From positions 10,187,001-10,251,000 of the forward strand of contig NC_065874.1 of assembly GCF_933775445.1 (NCBI RefSeq): a stretch of 64,000 nucleotides of DNA, given 5' to 3'. Within the stretch, counting starts at the first letter, position 1, and each line of letters starts with the position of its first letter. The notes under the pieces were generated by a model. It worked only from the letters and a program-made list of their open reading frames with translations, was not told the origin of the DNA and did not search any database. A program made the translations under genes and the position numbers. Of this stretch, positions 11,062 through 21,564 are shown piece by piece. This DNA is from Argentina anserina (lineage: Eukaryota > Streptophyta > Magnoliopsida > Rosales > Rosaceae).

Positions 11062-12149
11062 CCGTATTGCCTCAAAGGACCCATACATCACACCTGGATA
11101 CAAAAACATAGTCAGATAAAACATCATTCTGGTTCGAGGTTCACATTCATAACTGCTTTTGGAACTAGTTGGTTCATTTACAACAAACAATATCCATCCC
11201 AGTTTTCATGTGTGAACAAAAATTCAATCCAAGAAATCCGGTCATGAAGAGAAACTTTTGACAGAAGTGGTGCGCTACGATCACCAACCCATTCTACTAA
11301 TAACGGGCAATAACCAGTTATGAACCCAACTTGTTCTAGCTAACTTGACTCAAATGTTAAAGAGTGTTACATTGTAATAGGAAATCACAACAACTCAGAG
11401 ATTATGCTGAATCGAAAGTTTGACGATCTCCACTTAGAAAGGAATACTTCTGCGTATAGAAAACAATAAGGAAGACATCTTGTCATCCTTAATGTTGACC
11501 CCTCTTCGTTGCTCCCTCACCAATTGAGGGTATGATGTGCCTCATTCAACCAAATTACTCAAAACCAGAAACACAAAAATAACTCCAGTTCATACCGAAA
11601 ATCCAAAGCCCACAAAATATTCGAGATGAACATCAGAACTAATCAAATCGACTAAAATTTGACATACCCAAATAAGGAAAGACAACAAAAGCAAACATAA
11701 CTGAAGTAAGGCAGAGGAGGTGAAGAGACTTACCGACGGCACAACCAACAGCGCCGCCGACAGCTGCGCCGGCGGCCATGCGACTCAAGCAGCTGTCCTT
11801 GGCCATCTCTCAATCGATTGTCAAATAGGTGCGGCGAAAGAAGGACTAGTGTCTGAGTGTGAGGACTGGGGTTCTATTGGTTTTATGTTGGGTTATAAAA
11901 AGTCGTCTTTACTTCTTTCGTGGGGGGAACAAATGCGACAAATGAAGTCGATACTTTTTCTTTACGGTTACATTAACCTTAACATTTACACAATGCCTCC
12001 TAAAATCATGTTGACAATCATAGTTTCTCAAACTTAGGGGGACATAGAAACCTGGAATCTCGATCTAGTTTCGAAATTCACCATGATGAGACGGGGACTG
12101 AATTGTAGACAGGTTAGCCCGGTCCTAGTCCCGTTCTGTTTGATTACGG
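11062..12149. other. Foreign block of about 1.1 kb inside the IPT relic
   Basis: IPT coding similarity stops after about 11060 and resumes at about 12150, so everything between is inserted sequence; borders are approximate. It is less GC-rich than the host frame. The only recognisable content is a single exon with start codon and splice donor at 11734-11806 on the minus strand, with what would be its promoter (11807-12140) and the beginning of its intron (down to 11062). No terminal inverted repeat, LTR or clear target duplication is visible at the borders. Confidence 0.65.
11734..11806 (-). pseudogene. Captured first exon of a ROMO1/Mgr2-like mitochondrial protein gene
   Basis: On the minus strand ATG at 11806 opens 24 codons (MAKDSCLSRMAAGAAVGGAV and on to GCAV) and ends at a consensus donor G|GTAAGT at 11734. 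As I recall, plant ROMO1-like small inner-membrane proteins begin MARDSCLARVTAG and continue with a glycine-rich membrane helix, and the first exon ends here. The second exon, which would carry the YGTYEAIR-type motif, is not found within the inserted block. This is therefore a gene fragment that kept its promoter side, first exon and part of an intron, so it is a copy of genomic DNA and not a retrocopy. The family name rests on memory of a short motif. Confidence 0.5.
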
Positions 12150-12175
12150 TGCGAAAAGGCAGATGGGGAAGATAG

Positions 12176-13191
12176 TGTTGGAAAAATGGTTAATAAACTA
12201 TTTAAAATTAAATTTTAATTGATTAATTTAATTAAGTTAAACTTATAATTAATCAAAGATGAACATAGATTTGAGTTCTCCATAATGAGGGCTATAAGAT
12301 CATATGTTTGTTTGTGTAATTTGGTTTGTGGGTGAATAAAAAATTGTCACTCAAAGATGGCTACTTAGAATGAAGGAAAAGTGTTTGTCCCACATTGGAA
12401 AAGAGAAGTGTTGAAAAGACTTTATATAGAATCCATTGTGTATGGATTGTAAAGTGTGTAAACCCCTTTATACCCTTTCGCGCACGCGCAGGGGGGTGCA
12501 AATCTTAGGTCACAAGGGAAACCCGTGCGACCTGCGGACACGAATGCAACACCGATTTGAGGGTCGGAACGCAGATTCTTTTTGCATTTCCGAAAATTCG
12601 GTTTTGACATTTCAAAATCTCTTGACTGTTCAAATTCTTCTTTTGTAACAACTGTGTTATTGTGTGTTATGGAGAATTATAACAGAATTGAAATTAGTAC
12701 TTGTAACATATGTAACTCATATATGTTATGATCTTTTGATTTCTATAACAGCCATCTTATTCATTGCTGATTGCAAATCCTCACTGTATAAATAGCCACA
12801 ATCCTTTCATTGTAAAATCATCCATTCGAAACACAATATGCTCTTCCACTCTCAAAGTTCTTAGATGTTCTCTGGTGATAGAAAGATATATCTTTCGAGT
12901 GCGATGAGGATTCTAGTTAGTAGTGCAACTTCCTAGAATTGTTTAGTCGTTATATCCTGGGAGACAAGCGCCGAACATCCTTGCACCGGTAGAGGAAGCG
13001 TAAACGTCTTAAGGACAGTGTGGTATCACACACGTCTCGACTAGTTCTTCTATCACCAATCGTTCGGTATTTTGGTTAAATTTCTTTTTGTGTTCTTCGT
13101 TTTAGAGTTGCATGTTTAACTTCTGATTTATAATTATTTATAATTCAGGTTATTAAATTATATACGCAATATATCACTGTTTTTTCTAACA
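12176..13191 (+). repeat. Solo LTR, 1,016 bp, with perfect 5-bp target duplication GATAG
   Basis: Begins TGTTGGAAAAA and ends TTTTTTCTAACA (inverted ends, TG...CA). It is flanked by GATAG at 12171-12175 and again at 13192-13196. Removing the LTR and one GATAG rejoins the IPT reading frame exactly (GKIARLRK), which proves both ends. A TATAAATAG box at about 12784-12792 is a likely LTR promoter in the plus orientation. No internal retrotransposon sequence remains, so this is the product of LTR-LTR recombination. Copia or gypsy origin cannot be settled without a database. Confidence 0.93.
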
Positions 13192-13275
13192 GATAGCGAG
13201 GCTGAGGAAGGCGGGGTGGGAGCTGAAGAGGCTGGATGCGACGGAGGCATTTGGTGAAGGAGGGGAAGATGAAGT

Positions 13276-13860
13276 AATTCTTATATTAATTTATAATGTG
13301 GTAAATATGCACACAGTGAAAAAGAAAAAAATATTTAAATATAAGTAATTAATTAGAAATAAACACAGTAAAAAATGTATCAATAACATTAAAGTGATAC
13401 GCCACGTAAATTATGTACCAGGTATATATAATAATTTTTCAAATGGTGATAGGTCTTCCAGCGTTTTCCAGACTCTTCTTTCTCTCTGTTTTTTTTTCTC
13501 TTTTAATTTAATTTTTTTTCTTCAGTTCTGTTTTTTGTTGGAAAATTTCGGGAGAGGGTGTTGGTCAATGAAGGTCAAGATGAAAATGGGGGAATTTCAA
13601 ATTTTGTGTTTGGGAGTGAAATTCCCCTGTAATACTCAGAGAGTCGGAGATAATGTATATGAACTTCAACTGTTGTAAAAATAACTTTATTGATTCCTCG
13701 TACTGATAGTCATAAGGAAAAGAATGGATTTCTTATTTCCTAAGTTATTATGCTATAAACTGTTCTCCTTTAATTCACCCTAAAAAGAATTAAACTATGT
13801 TGACACATGCACTCTTTTAAAAGAATCGTGCAATTGTATGTTTTAAGTAAGTATCAACAT
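13276..13860. other. Intergenic, AT-rich
   Basis: No gene recognised. The frame at 13394-13678 is a pyrimidine-rich chance frame with no family features. Confidence 0.5.
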
Positions 13861-14665
13861 TAGGGCTGGATTAGTTGGTATATCAGTCTTAATTTTCCAA
13901 TACAATATACCAACTAATATATATTTGGTATGAAAAATCCACAATTTATACCAACCAATATCGTTGGTATACCAATTCAGTGGTACGGTTGGTAATGGGC
14001 TTGTACCAACATATTTAAGGCCCAAAAATTTAAAGGCCCAATCCAAATAAGTAATAACAAATAAGTGAAAATAGCAATAGAATTCCAAAGTCTTATATAA
14101 CTTCAACTAAATTATCAAATACAAAGTCATAAATAGAAAGCCAAAGTCCAAATAGTCAAATTGTTAAAGTACTTATGAATTCTCAAAACAATTGAAAAAA
14201 AATAAATGATAGGTTTAAATGCGATATATGTTGACATGTTGTAAACAGTCATGGTGCTAGTGATAGGTCTAAGCATTTGTACTTGAGAATTTGATTGAAT
14301 CGATTCATTCATAATTAAATAAAGAAATTGAAGACGAGAAAAAAAGTGTACTTGAGAAAGAAACTCAGAGAGATTAGATTAAGGTTAGTAGATTTATACG
14401 GTTTAGATTTATTTAAATCTACGGTTGAAATTTAAAGATATATATATATATATATATTTAATTAAATAATTTAATATAATATAAATTGGTAGGTACGATA
14501 TACCATGGTATATGGAAAATCTATACCACCTACCTACCGTATTTTTAATGTTGGTACGGTATACTGTACCATATACCATGTACTGAGTATTTGGTATACC
14601 AACATATTTGATACGATTGGTATACGAATTGATTGAGATGGTTTTATATACCATTGCCACCCCTA
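13861..14665. mobile_element. Non-autonomous hAT-type element, 805 bp
   Basis: The ends are TAGGGCTGG... and ...CCACCCCTA, inverted repeats with one mismatch and the TAGGGxTGG form common in plant hAT elements. Flanking 8-mers are ATCAACAT (13853-13860) and GTCAACAT (14666-14673), a 7-of-8 match to the 8-bp target duplication expected of hAT elements. The interior has no transposase frame; it contains many copies of GGTAT/ATACC words in both orientations near the two ends and a (TA)n run at about 14437-14457, so much of the element can fold back on itself. Confidence 0.82.
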
Positions 14666-14673
14666 GTCAACAT

Positions 14674-15200
14674 GCTCTCCAGATAGAGAAAAATATTCAA
14701 ATGTTACTTGAATTATACCACATTTTGGTACTTCAACTTTCAAAACTACCAAAACGGTACCCACACTAATCCTATGTGCCATACCTATGTTTACATACCT
14801 ATGAAACTATAATCAGTAATCAATCACGAGATTCCGAGCGGACATGTAAGTACAACCTTATCATTCGGTGACAACGGAAAACTCGAATGAAATCCTTGAA
14901 TACATTTCTTAGGTGAATAAATTATGGAAAGTGAAGTAAATAGATGAAATTGTCATACAAATATTCGAGGGAGACAAGTAACCAGGCTTGTCAAATGGTC
15001 GGGTTTGGACCGGATCGGGTATTTTCACAAATATAAAGATCCAAATCCACCCATTTAAAGCGGGCTTTGCAGACTTTTGTGAGTCGGGTATTGCGGGCTT
15101 GTATTAGAAAAAAAACATAATACTCTAATTTAAGGGTTTAAAACAATAACAAAATTATTAGAAAACATTTTCAAAAAAAAAGTCACAAATAAATTCTAGT
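14674..15200. other. Spacer with a possible hAT-like end
   Basis: No gene. At 14983 the sequence CAGGCTTGTCAAATGG followed by GGTTTGGACCGG resembles the ends of plant hAT MITEs that begin CAGGxxTGTCAAA. A weak mirror is present near 17250-17266 after the tandem array, with GC-rich words GGCGGGCCGG nearby, but no matching target duplication was found. Confidence 0.35.
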
Positions 15201-17165
15201 TTCGAAATATTGTCAATCGACACCAGTAGATGCGATCGATATATATATTTAGGGACCCTGTAAAAATTTCATCCGTTTTGAACATGGTTTGACCGTCCAT
15301 ACCTACGGTCAATAAAAAAAGAGGCGTTTTGACATAATAAAACCCCGTTGATCAGAGCTTTGCTAAATGAGTTTTCTCGTTGCGACCACGCACGATCGGT
15401 GACAAAAATTAGGTGATTTGAAATATGTAAACAGTTTTATGTATTCGCATCCTGGTAATAGGTCCCCCATTATAACATATTAGGGTTGTTTTTGGTTTAC
15501 TGGAAATTCTGACGATTAAACGAGATCCGAATTGGATGAAATTTAAAATGGTCACCAAATATATATACCGATTACATCGGATGGTATCAATCGATTCCGA
15601 GAAGTTTCCTTCATATAGTCACTTCATAATGCGATAATTTTATCATAAACCTAATATAAAGATTATGATACATTAGTAAACACTTCGGTGATCGTCAACT
15701 TTAGTTCGAAGGTCGATCGACACCAGTAGATGTGATCGGTATATATATTTTGGTAATCCGTAAAAATTTCGTCCATTTTGGACATGGTTTAACCGTTCGT
15801 ATCAACGGTCAACAAAAAAAAAGACGTTTTGACATATTGAAACCACATTCACCGAGGCTTTGTCAAATGAATTCCTTCAGTGCGACTGCGCATGATAGGT
15901 AATAAAAATTAGGTGATTTCATATATGCAAACGGCTTTCGGCGTTCGCATATTTGTAATATGTCTTCCCTTATGGGTTATTAGTGGTGTTTTCGATTTAC
16001 CGAAAATTCCGACGGTCAAACGAGGTACGAATTGGATAAAATTTTTACAAGCTCACTAAATATATATATCTATCACATCGGCTAGTGTCGATCAATCCTA
16101 AGAAGTTTCCTTCATATAGTCGCTTCATAATGCAATAGTTTTATTATAAACCTAATATAAAATGTTATGATACATGTGGACACTTAGGCGATTGGCAACT
16201 CCAGTTCGAAATATAGTCGATCGGCACCAGCAGATGTGATCGGTATATATATTTAGGGACCCCATTAAAATTTCGTTTGTTTTGAACATGGTTTGACCGT
16301 TCGTACCTATGGTAAAAAAATGTGTTTTGACATATTGAAACCCCAATGACTGGGTCTTTACTAAATGAGTTTCCTCAGTGCGACCGCGCACGATAGATAA
16401 CAAAAATTATGTGATTTCAGTTATGCAAACGGCTTTCGGCGTTCGCATCTTTGTAATGGGTCCTCCCTTAGAGCATATTAGTGGTGTTTTCGGTTTACTG
16501 GAAATTCTGACGGTCAAATGAGGTCTGAATTGGATGAAATTTTTACAGGGTCACGAATATATATTCCGATCACATCAGTTGGTGTCGATCGATCCCGAGA
16601 AGTTTCTTTCTTATAGTCGCTTCATAATGCGATAGTTTTATTATAAACCTACTATAAAGGTTGTGATACATTAGTGGACACTTCGGCGATTGATAACTCA
16701 AGTTCGAAATATGGTCGATCAATACCGGCAGATGTGATCAGTATATATATTTAGGGAACCCGTAAAATTTTTGTCCGTTTTGGATATTGTTTGACCATTC
16801 GTATATACGGTCAATTAAAAAAGACGCGTTTTGACATATTAAAATCCCCAATGACTGGAGCTTTGCCTAATGGGTTTCCTTGATGTGACCGCATACAATC
16901 AGTGACAAAAATTAGGTGATTTCAGATATGTAAACTGTTTCGGTGTTCGCATTTTGGTAATGGGTCTTCTTTTTTGGCATATTAGTGTTCTTTTCGGTTT
17001 ATCGGAAATTTCGATGGTCAAACGAGGTCCAAATTGGATGGAATTTTTATAGGGTCACTAAATATATACACCGATCATATCGGCTGGTGTTGATCAATAT
17101 CGAGAAGTTTCCTTCATATAATTGCTTCATAATGCGATAGTTTTATTCTAAATTTAATAAAATAT
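15201..17165. repeat. Tandem array of about four 500-bp units
   Basis: The landmark TTCGAA followed about 20 bases later by CACCAG.AGATG.GATC and TATATATATTTAGGGA recurs at 15201, 15704, 16205 and 16703, spacings of 503, 501 and 498. All inner landmarks (GTTTGACCGT, GACAAAAATTAGGTGATTT, GAGAAGTTTCCTTCATAT, CTTCATAATGCGATAG) repeat in the same order. Each unit also has inverted symmetry: the reverse complement of its second half (ATCGGTATATATATTTGG...) resembles its first half (ATCGATATATATATTTAGG...). No reading frame or transposase is seen. Confidence 0.88.
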
Positions 17166-17566
17166 GTATGTATAATATTTTATTATTTGGCGGGCCGGAC
17201 CGGGTTTCACTTCTCTAATCTAAGCTCAACCCTCTACCCACAGAAGTAGGCTTTGACATGCTTTCTTGTGGGCCGAGCTGGATAAAATCTTATTAGGTTT
17301 GTGGAACTCTGCGGGCTTTTCGGATTCACGGGCTAAATGATGATGAGGCTTTTAGAATCTTAGAGCTAAATGACGAGGCCTTACTGTCACTCTATTACAT
17401 CATGTGTAAACGACATTCCTCTGTACAAATTCCTCACATGGTAACAGGGCTCCTTTCTTGAATCCTCGGAGACCTCTTCGCCATAACTAACAAGACGACA
17501 AAACATAGCCAATAAATACAACACTGATCACTCTCACTCTCACTCTCACTCACTCCATGACTGAAA
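17166..17566 (+). other. Spacer and upstream region of the SAWADEE gene
   Basis: GC-rich words (GGCGGGCCGGACCGGG at 17190) close the repeat zone. A CT-rich, ACTCTC-repeated leader at 17528-17556 precedes the start codon at 17567 and probably belongs to the 5' UTR. Confidence 0.4.
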
Positions 17567-19833
17567 ATGGCGTTGGAGTTCCAGTCACACAGAGACGACG
17601 CCTGGTACGAGGCCACTCTACTCACGGAGCCCGCCGGCGACGAACCCCGTCTCAGAATCAAGTTCGACAACTTCTCCGACAGCCACGACGAGTTGGTCAA
17701 CGTCAAGGACCTCAAGTCACTCAAAGACGTCGAGGCATTCAAGTCCCGGGTCAGAAGAGTGTCTCCTCAGCTCCAGGACCATGAGTGCTCCAATGTCCAC
17801 AAGGGCTTCCTCGTCTGCGCCGCCCATTCCGTCGCCCACGACCGCCGCTTCTTCGACGGTGTAGTCCATGCGGTTATATCCCTTGTTTCTTTTCTTTGGT
17901 ATTATATAATATGTGATTGTACATAAACAAAAAAAAAGTGGTTGTGAAAATTTTTGGGTCTTTGTTACTGATAGGTTGTGCGGAAGGAGCATAGGATTGT
18001 GAAGGGAGAGGAATTGTGTAGTTGTAAGTTCATGGTGGAGTGGACTAATGGTCCGGATGTTGGGATTCAAACGAGTCTAGCAGTTGGGAACATTTGCCGG
18101 GTACTTAATGAGGAGGTAATGAGCCCGGTGCTGAGCTCATTTCTCAACAGAGCCAAGGAGAAGATTGAGGGTGGGTTCTCTAATTCGACGGCGGTTTCTG
18201 TCGAGAAAGGTGGTTGTGATTCTGGGAGTAGTGGGATTAGCAGGAGGTTCAAGGCACCCTCTGCTCGAAGATTGAACAAGGCTAGTGTGTAAAGTTTTGG
18301 ACTTTTGGGTATTTCATAACATGTTTGGTCCCTTGGCGTTTGTTTGTGCATTGAGAAATTACTGTATCTTATAATTGATGTTTGGTAGGATATGAGCCAA
18401 AAATGTCTATGTGGGTTCGTGTCATATTTGGATTTTTACTATACTGAATAGCATTGATAGTTTGATACTGAATGGCTTTGGGAGACTATCAGAAATGGCT
18501 AGTTTGGAGAGACTATAAACTTGATCAGTGTCGTGGACTTGATTTGTGAGGTTGTGAGTATGTGAATTTAGACTCAGAAGTGGAATTTTACCTCCTACTC
18601 TGTGGGCATGTACAAATCTGTTGAATCATATATGTGTTCCCATCTCTTTCCCTATGTATACTTACTTGGATACTTCCTCTTTGTTGTTTTTCAAAACAAA
18701 TTTTGATGCTGCTTTGCCTATTTTATAGGATACCCCTGCCAGGAGATACGTAGCAGCTCTAGCGGGCTGGTCTTCAACAGGTTTGTGCAGAATTCCTTAT
18801 AGCTTTGCCCTAATGAATTTGTTTCTCAATCCTGAACTATTTTTTGAAGCAGATATGATTGATAATGCCTCATGTTTATATTTTGAATATTGAAACCTTT
18901 CATTGAAACAGCACCGAGGCAAGAATCAGCAGACAATTTACAAGAACTACAGCAAAAGAAAAACCAAGAAGAGGTGATCGACAATCCCTCAGAAAGGACT
19001 GGACTTGAGATGGATATAGAAGGGTTGCCCCATGTGCTATGTGTGGAGAATCTTGAGAAGGGGATATTACCTGTTACAATTGAGCGATTTATATATGAGC
19101 AAGTTTCAGTTCTATGTAAAGCATTTGTTATGCCAAGTAAGCCTTCAGAGTCATATACAAGAGGACTGATCATACTGGATAACAAAATGGATCTTGAAAA
19201 GTTGTCCAACTTCTTGGAGAATCCGGATCGCATCATTGTTTCGTCAAGAGGAAGGTAAAGTTTGTGTCATTTGCTTTTTTTTGTGATTATTAATTTTTCG
19301 AAACTTGATGATATGTAGAATGGTTTAAGCTAGTTAACTAGTCATTTCAGCCTCCCAATAGTTGAAACAGCCAACTGAACAATAGATAGGATTTCTTGAT
19401 TCCTTTAGCTTTGTGTCATTATTTTTCAATTCTGTGCAGGCCTTGGATAGTGCCTGAGCATGTCTTAGATGACACACTGAGAGCAATGACCCAAGATTTT
19501 AGGCCTACTTCACAGGTTAGTTCTAATCAATACTCACAATTATCGCCTGGATTACGAGACTGGTTCTGCCATGATAAACCTGTGGATGTAGAAGAACTAA
19601 TGTGGTCGATCGATTTGTCACTGAAAAGGACTCTCTTCCTATATATTTTGCAGACAATTAAGGAGAACAATGCTTCAGTTAGCAAGGAGTTAAAGGTTGT
19701 CATTTCTGGTAGTCGAGAATACCAGAAAGCTGAGATGCTAAAGAAATTGATCAAGGACTTTGTCGACCATCAATGCAGACTTCATAAGCGGCTGCTTTAT
19801 GACGAGGCAAAGATCTCAAAGCTACCTGGGTAA
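17567..19833 (+). CDS. SAWADEE-domain protein (chromatin reader-like), 468 aa
   Basis: Five exons: 17567-17872, 17975-18286, 18729-18780, 18912-19254, 19440-19833. All splice phases agree and give 468 residues. Residues 1-140 look like a SAWADEE domain (LEFQSHRDDAWYEATLL; RIKFDNFSDSHDELVNV; the Cys/His segments ECSNVHKGFLVC and EELCSCKFMVEW, then GIQTSLAVGNICRV). In SHH1/SHH2 this double-tudor-like fold with a zinc site reads histone H3 and recruits RNA polymerase IV for DNA methylation. No homeodomain is visible here, so this is not a canonical SHH protein; the C-terminal half (about 230-468, including LPHVLCVENLEKGILPVTIERF and RPWIVPEHVL) has no domain I recognise. The exon 2 donor (AGT|GTGTAAAG) is chosen by phase. 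A possible optional intron at 19516-19653 is open in frame and kept as coding. Confidence 0.72.
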
Positions 19834-20985
19834 TAGATTGTAGAGATACTTGAGATTATAGTTGCTTGTAGTTCATAGGACTAAGTAGTACATTGAGTAC
19901 CTTTAGTATTTTGATTGTCACAAAATGCCATGCCAATAGTCATACTGGTGGTATCATGTGCGTTGTGCCAACAAAGTTAGTCTGCGGCACACTTCCACTG
20001 GAATACAGTAGCTAATTACAGCTATATGTTATTTCAAACTATATATAGTGTCTTTCATCAATTTTCAATAACTATAGATTGTTTCAAAAGGCACACCAAA
20101 TGGCCATAAACATAGAGGTACCTCACGCCACTTTCTAGTACTTCTTTGTTGTTGCTTCGATCAGCTACCTCAACAGCTCAACTGATGCAATTATTGCTTA
20201 TCTTAAGTTCTTGACCTGTGCTTTTCTTTCCCATGGATCGTATCAATTTATTGAAACAGCAAACTATATCTAGGCCTCATCTGGTTCGCAGGATGTAACA
20301 ACTTTCATATTCTTTTCCTTATGTTTATTTTCCGCAAACCAAATGAGGTGAGCTTAATTTTCCTTTCCCCAGTGTAAGGGTATGATATGCTAATGGATTG
20401 GTGAGTTTTTGACACAAAACTTATCAGCAGATGCTGGCATTTGGAAATAAGGATAGGATCATCGAGTGTCAACATGATAATAGTAATGTGACCAAGCGTA
20501 TTTCTACTCCAATGCCAATTTTAAATGGGGCATATCAAACATTACATTGTAGGAAGATTCCTTCATTGGTGAATGATATCCTATATGTGGCTAAATTATT
20601 CAAAGAGATTCATTAGTGCATTAACTTTATTCAAGCGGTCTCTAAAATTTTCGGTATTTTCATGTGATAATCAGTAACCGCTAGTTCTCATGTGTCAAAA
20701 GTTGTCACATTACTTATGTTTATTCATAAATATATTAAGTTTATCTATGTATCATAAGCCGTTACAATACTTTCTTCTTTCAAAAAAAAAAATTTGTTAC
20801 AATGCATTTACTTTGTTCACGTGAAATCTCATAAATCTATGTATTTCTCGTCAAACCAGTTAGGAAATTTGTACTGTAGTAGTGAAACAAATTGGTTGTA
20901 TCGCCCAAACTTGTCTATAAATACATATGCAACTTTCCACAACATGTAACAAGCTACATATTGTTCATTGTTCTTTCCTTGAGAC
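19834..20985. other. Intergenic; 3' region of the SAWADEE gene and upstream of a small gene
   Basis: No recognised gene. A 61-codon frame at 20431-20616 has no family features. At 20919 CTATAAATACAT is a plausible TATA box about 65 bases before the ATG at 20986. Confidence 0.4.
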
Positions 20986-21564
20986 ATGGTTACTGATTTA
21001 GATGGTTCTAGGGTGAGGAGAATAGGAAGGGATAGAAAGCCTCTTCTAAATTGGAAAAGATCAAAAAGGAGAAAAACCGGTACAAATAGTTCTTATTCTA
21101 CTGTAGAAATGGTTGGTATGGGAAAAAATTGTGGCAGTACTTTGGGGGAGGTATTTTGTTACCTGTACATTTACTTACTGTTCTTTTGCCCTTTTGTTTC
21201 TTTTTTATTTTCTTCAACTTTTTTTGTTTTGAGTGCTTCAACTTGGTTGATCGATAATGATCATATATCTGGGGGGACCTGACAGTGATCCGATGATGAA
21301 ACGTCATGTAGGTGACCGACCCACCGGAGAGCTTCACGATGGTCTCACTTGCCTGCCGGAACAGACAGCGGAGCTCCGAAGGTTAGTACTCGACTTTTAT
21401 GTTCTTTCATAGAAATGAGTTCTTTTTACGTATATATACCTTCCGAGTAATTTAGCTACTTGGGATGCTCATTAACTTGTATCATGGGTTTCATGACAGG
21501 TAAAAGCCATGGAGCTGACCGATCGGTGGGAGATGAACCGGCGAGGCCCTTACGGTGGTTGTAG
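20986..21564 (+). CDS. Putative small basic protein, 99 aa, three exons (unrecognised)
   Basis: A TATA box (20919) and leader precede ATG 20986. Exons 20986-21150, 21312-21381 and 21500-21564 join in phase with GT-AG borders (GAG|GTATTT, GTAG|GTGACC, GAAG|GTTAGT, ACAG|GTAAAA) and end at TAG. The N-terminal exon is rich in Arg and Lys (VRRIGRDRKPLLNWKRSKRR), so it could be nuclear or nucleic-acid binding. The second exon reads VTDPPESFTMVSLACRNRQR and the last ends in LRWL. I do not recognise the family. An unspliced reading also gives a 98-residue frame with a hydrophobic, Phe-rich tail, which looks like translated intron. The model needs transcript support. Confidence 0.4.

Larger units (their letters stand above)
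10421..13275 (+). pseudogene. IPT: Adenylate isopentenyltransferase (cytokinin biosynthesis) relic, split by two insertions
   Basis: IPT enzymes transfer dimethylallyl groups to ATP or ADP in the first step of cytokinin synthesis. The GC-rich intronless frame 10421-11026 contains the hallmarks VPVLVGGSNSFIHAL, RYDCCFLWVDVSLPVL and GKRKAIG. Key positions are damaged: the P-loop reads SATGAGKWRL where GATGxGKSRL is expected, the INSDKMQVY motif reads INAHKMQVY (Asp to His), and the VPHHLLG motif is lost in frame. After KAIG the frame shifts; a different frame still encodes GVYEEAVRRFK at about 11018-11050. The C-terminal part (KRQMGKIARLRKAGW... then LDATEAF) resumes at about 12150 and again at 13192, so a 1.1-kb block and a solo LTR sit inside the gene. 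The usual C-terminal AWERLV segment is missing. Not functional. Confidence 0.88.

Noticed and set aside
10430..11084. Several long minus- and plus-strand frames over the IPT relic
   Set aside because: They are GC-rich shadows of the IPT coding frame, with Arg/Pro-rich composition and no domain.
20431..20616. 61-codon frame between two genes
   Set aside because: No start context, domain or splice partners; probably chance.
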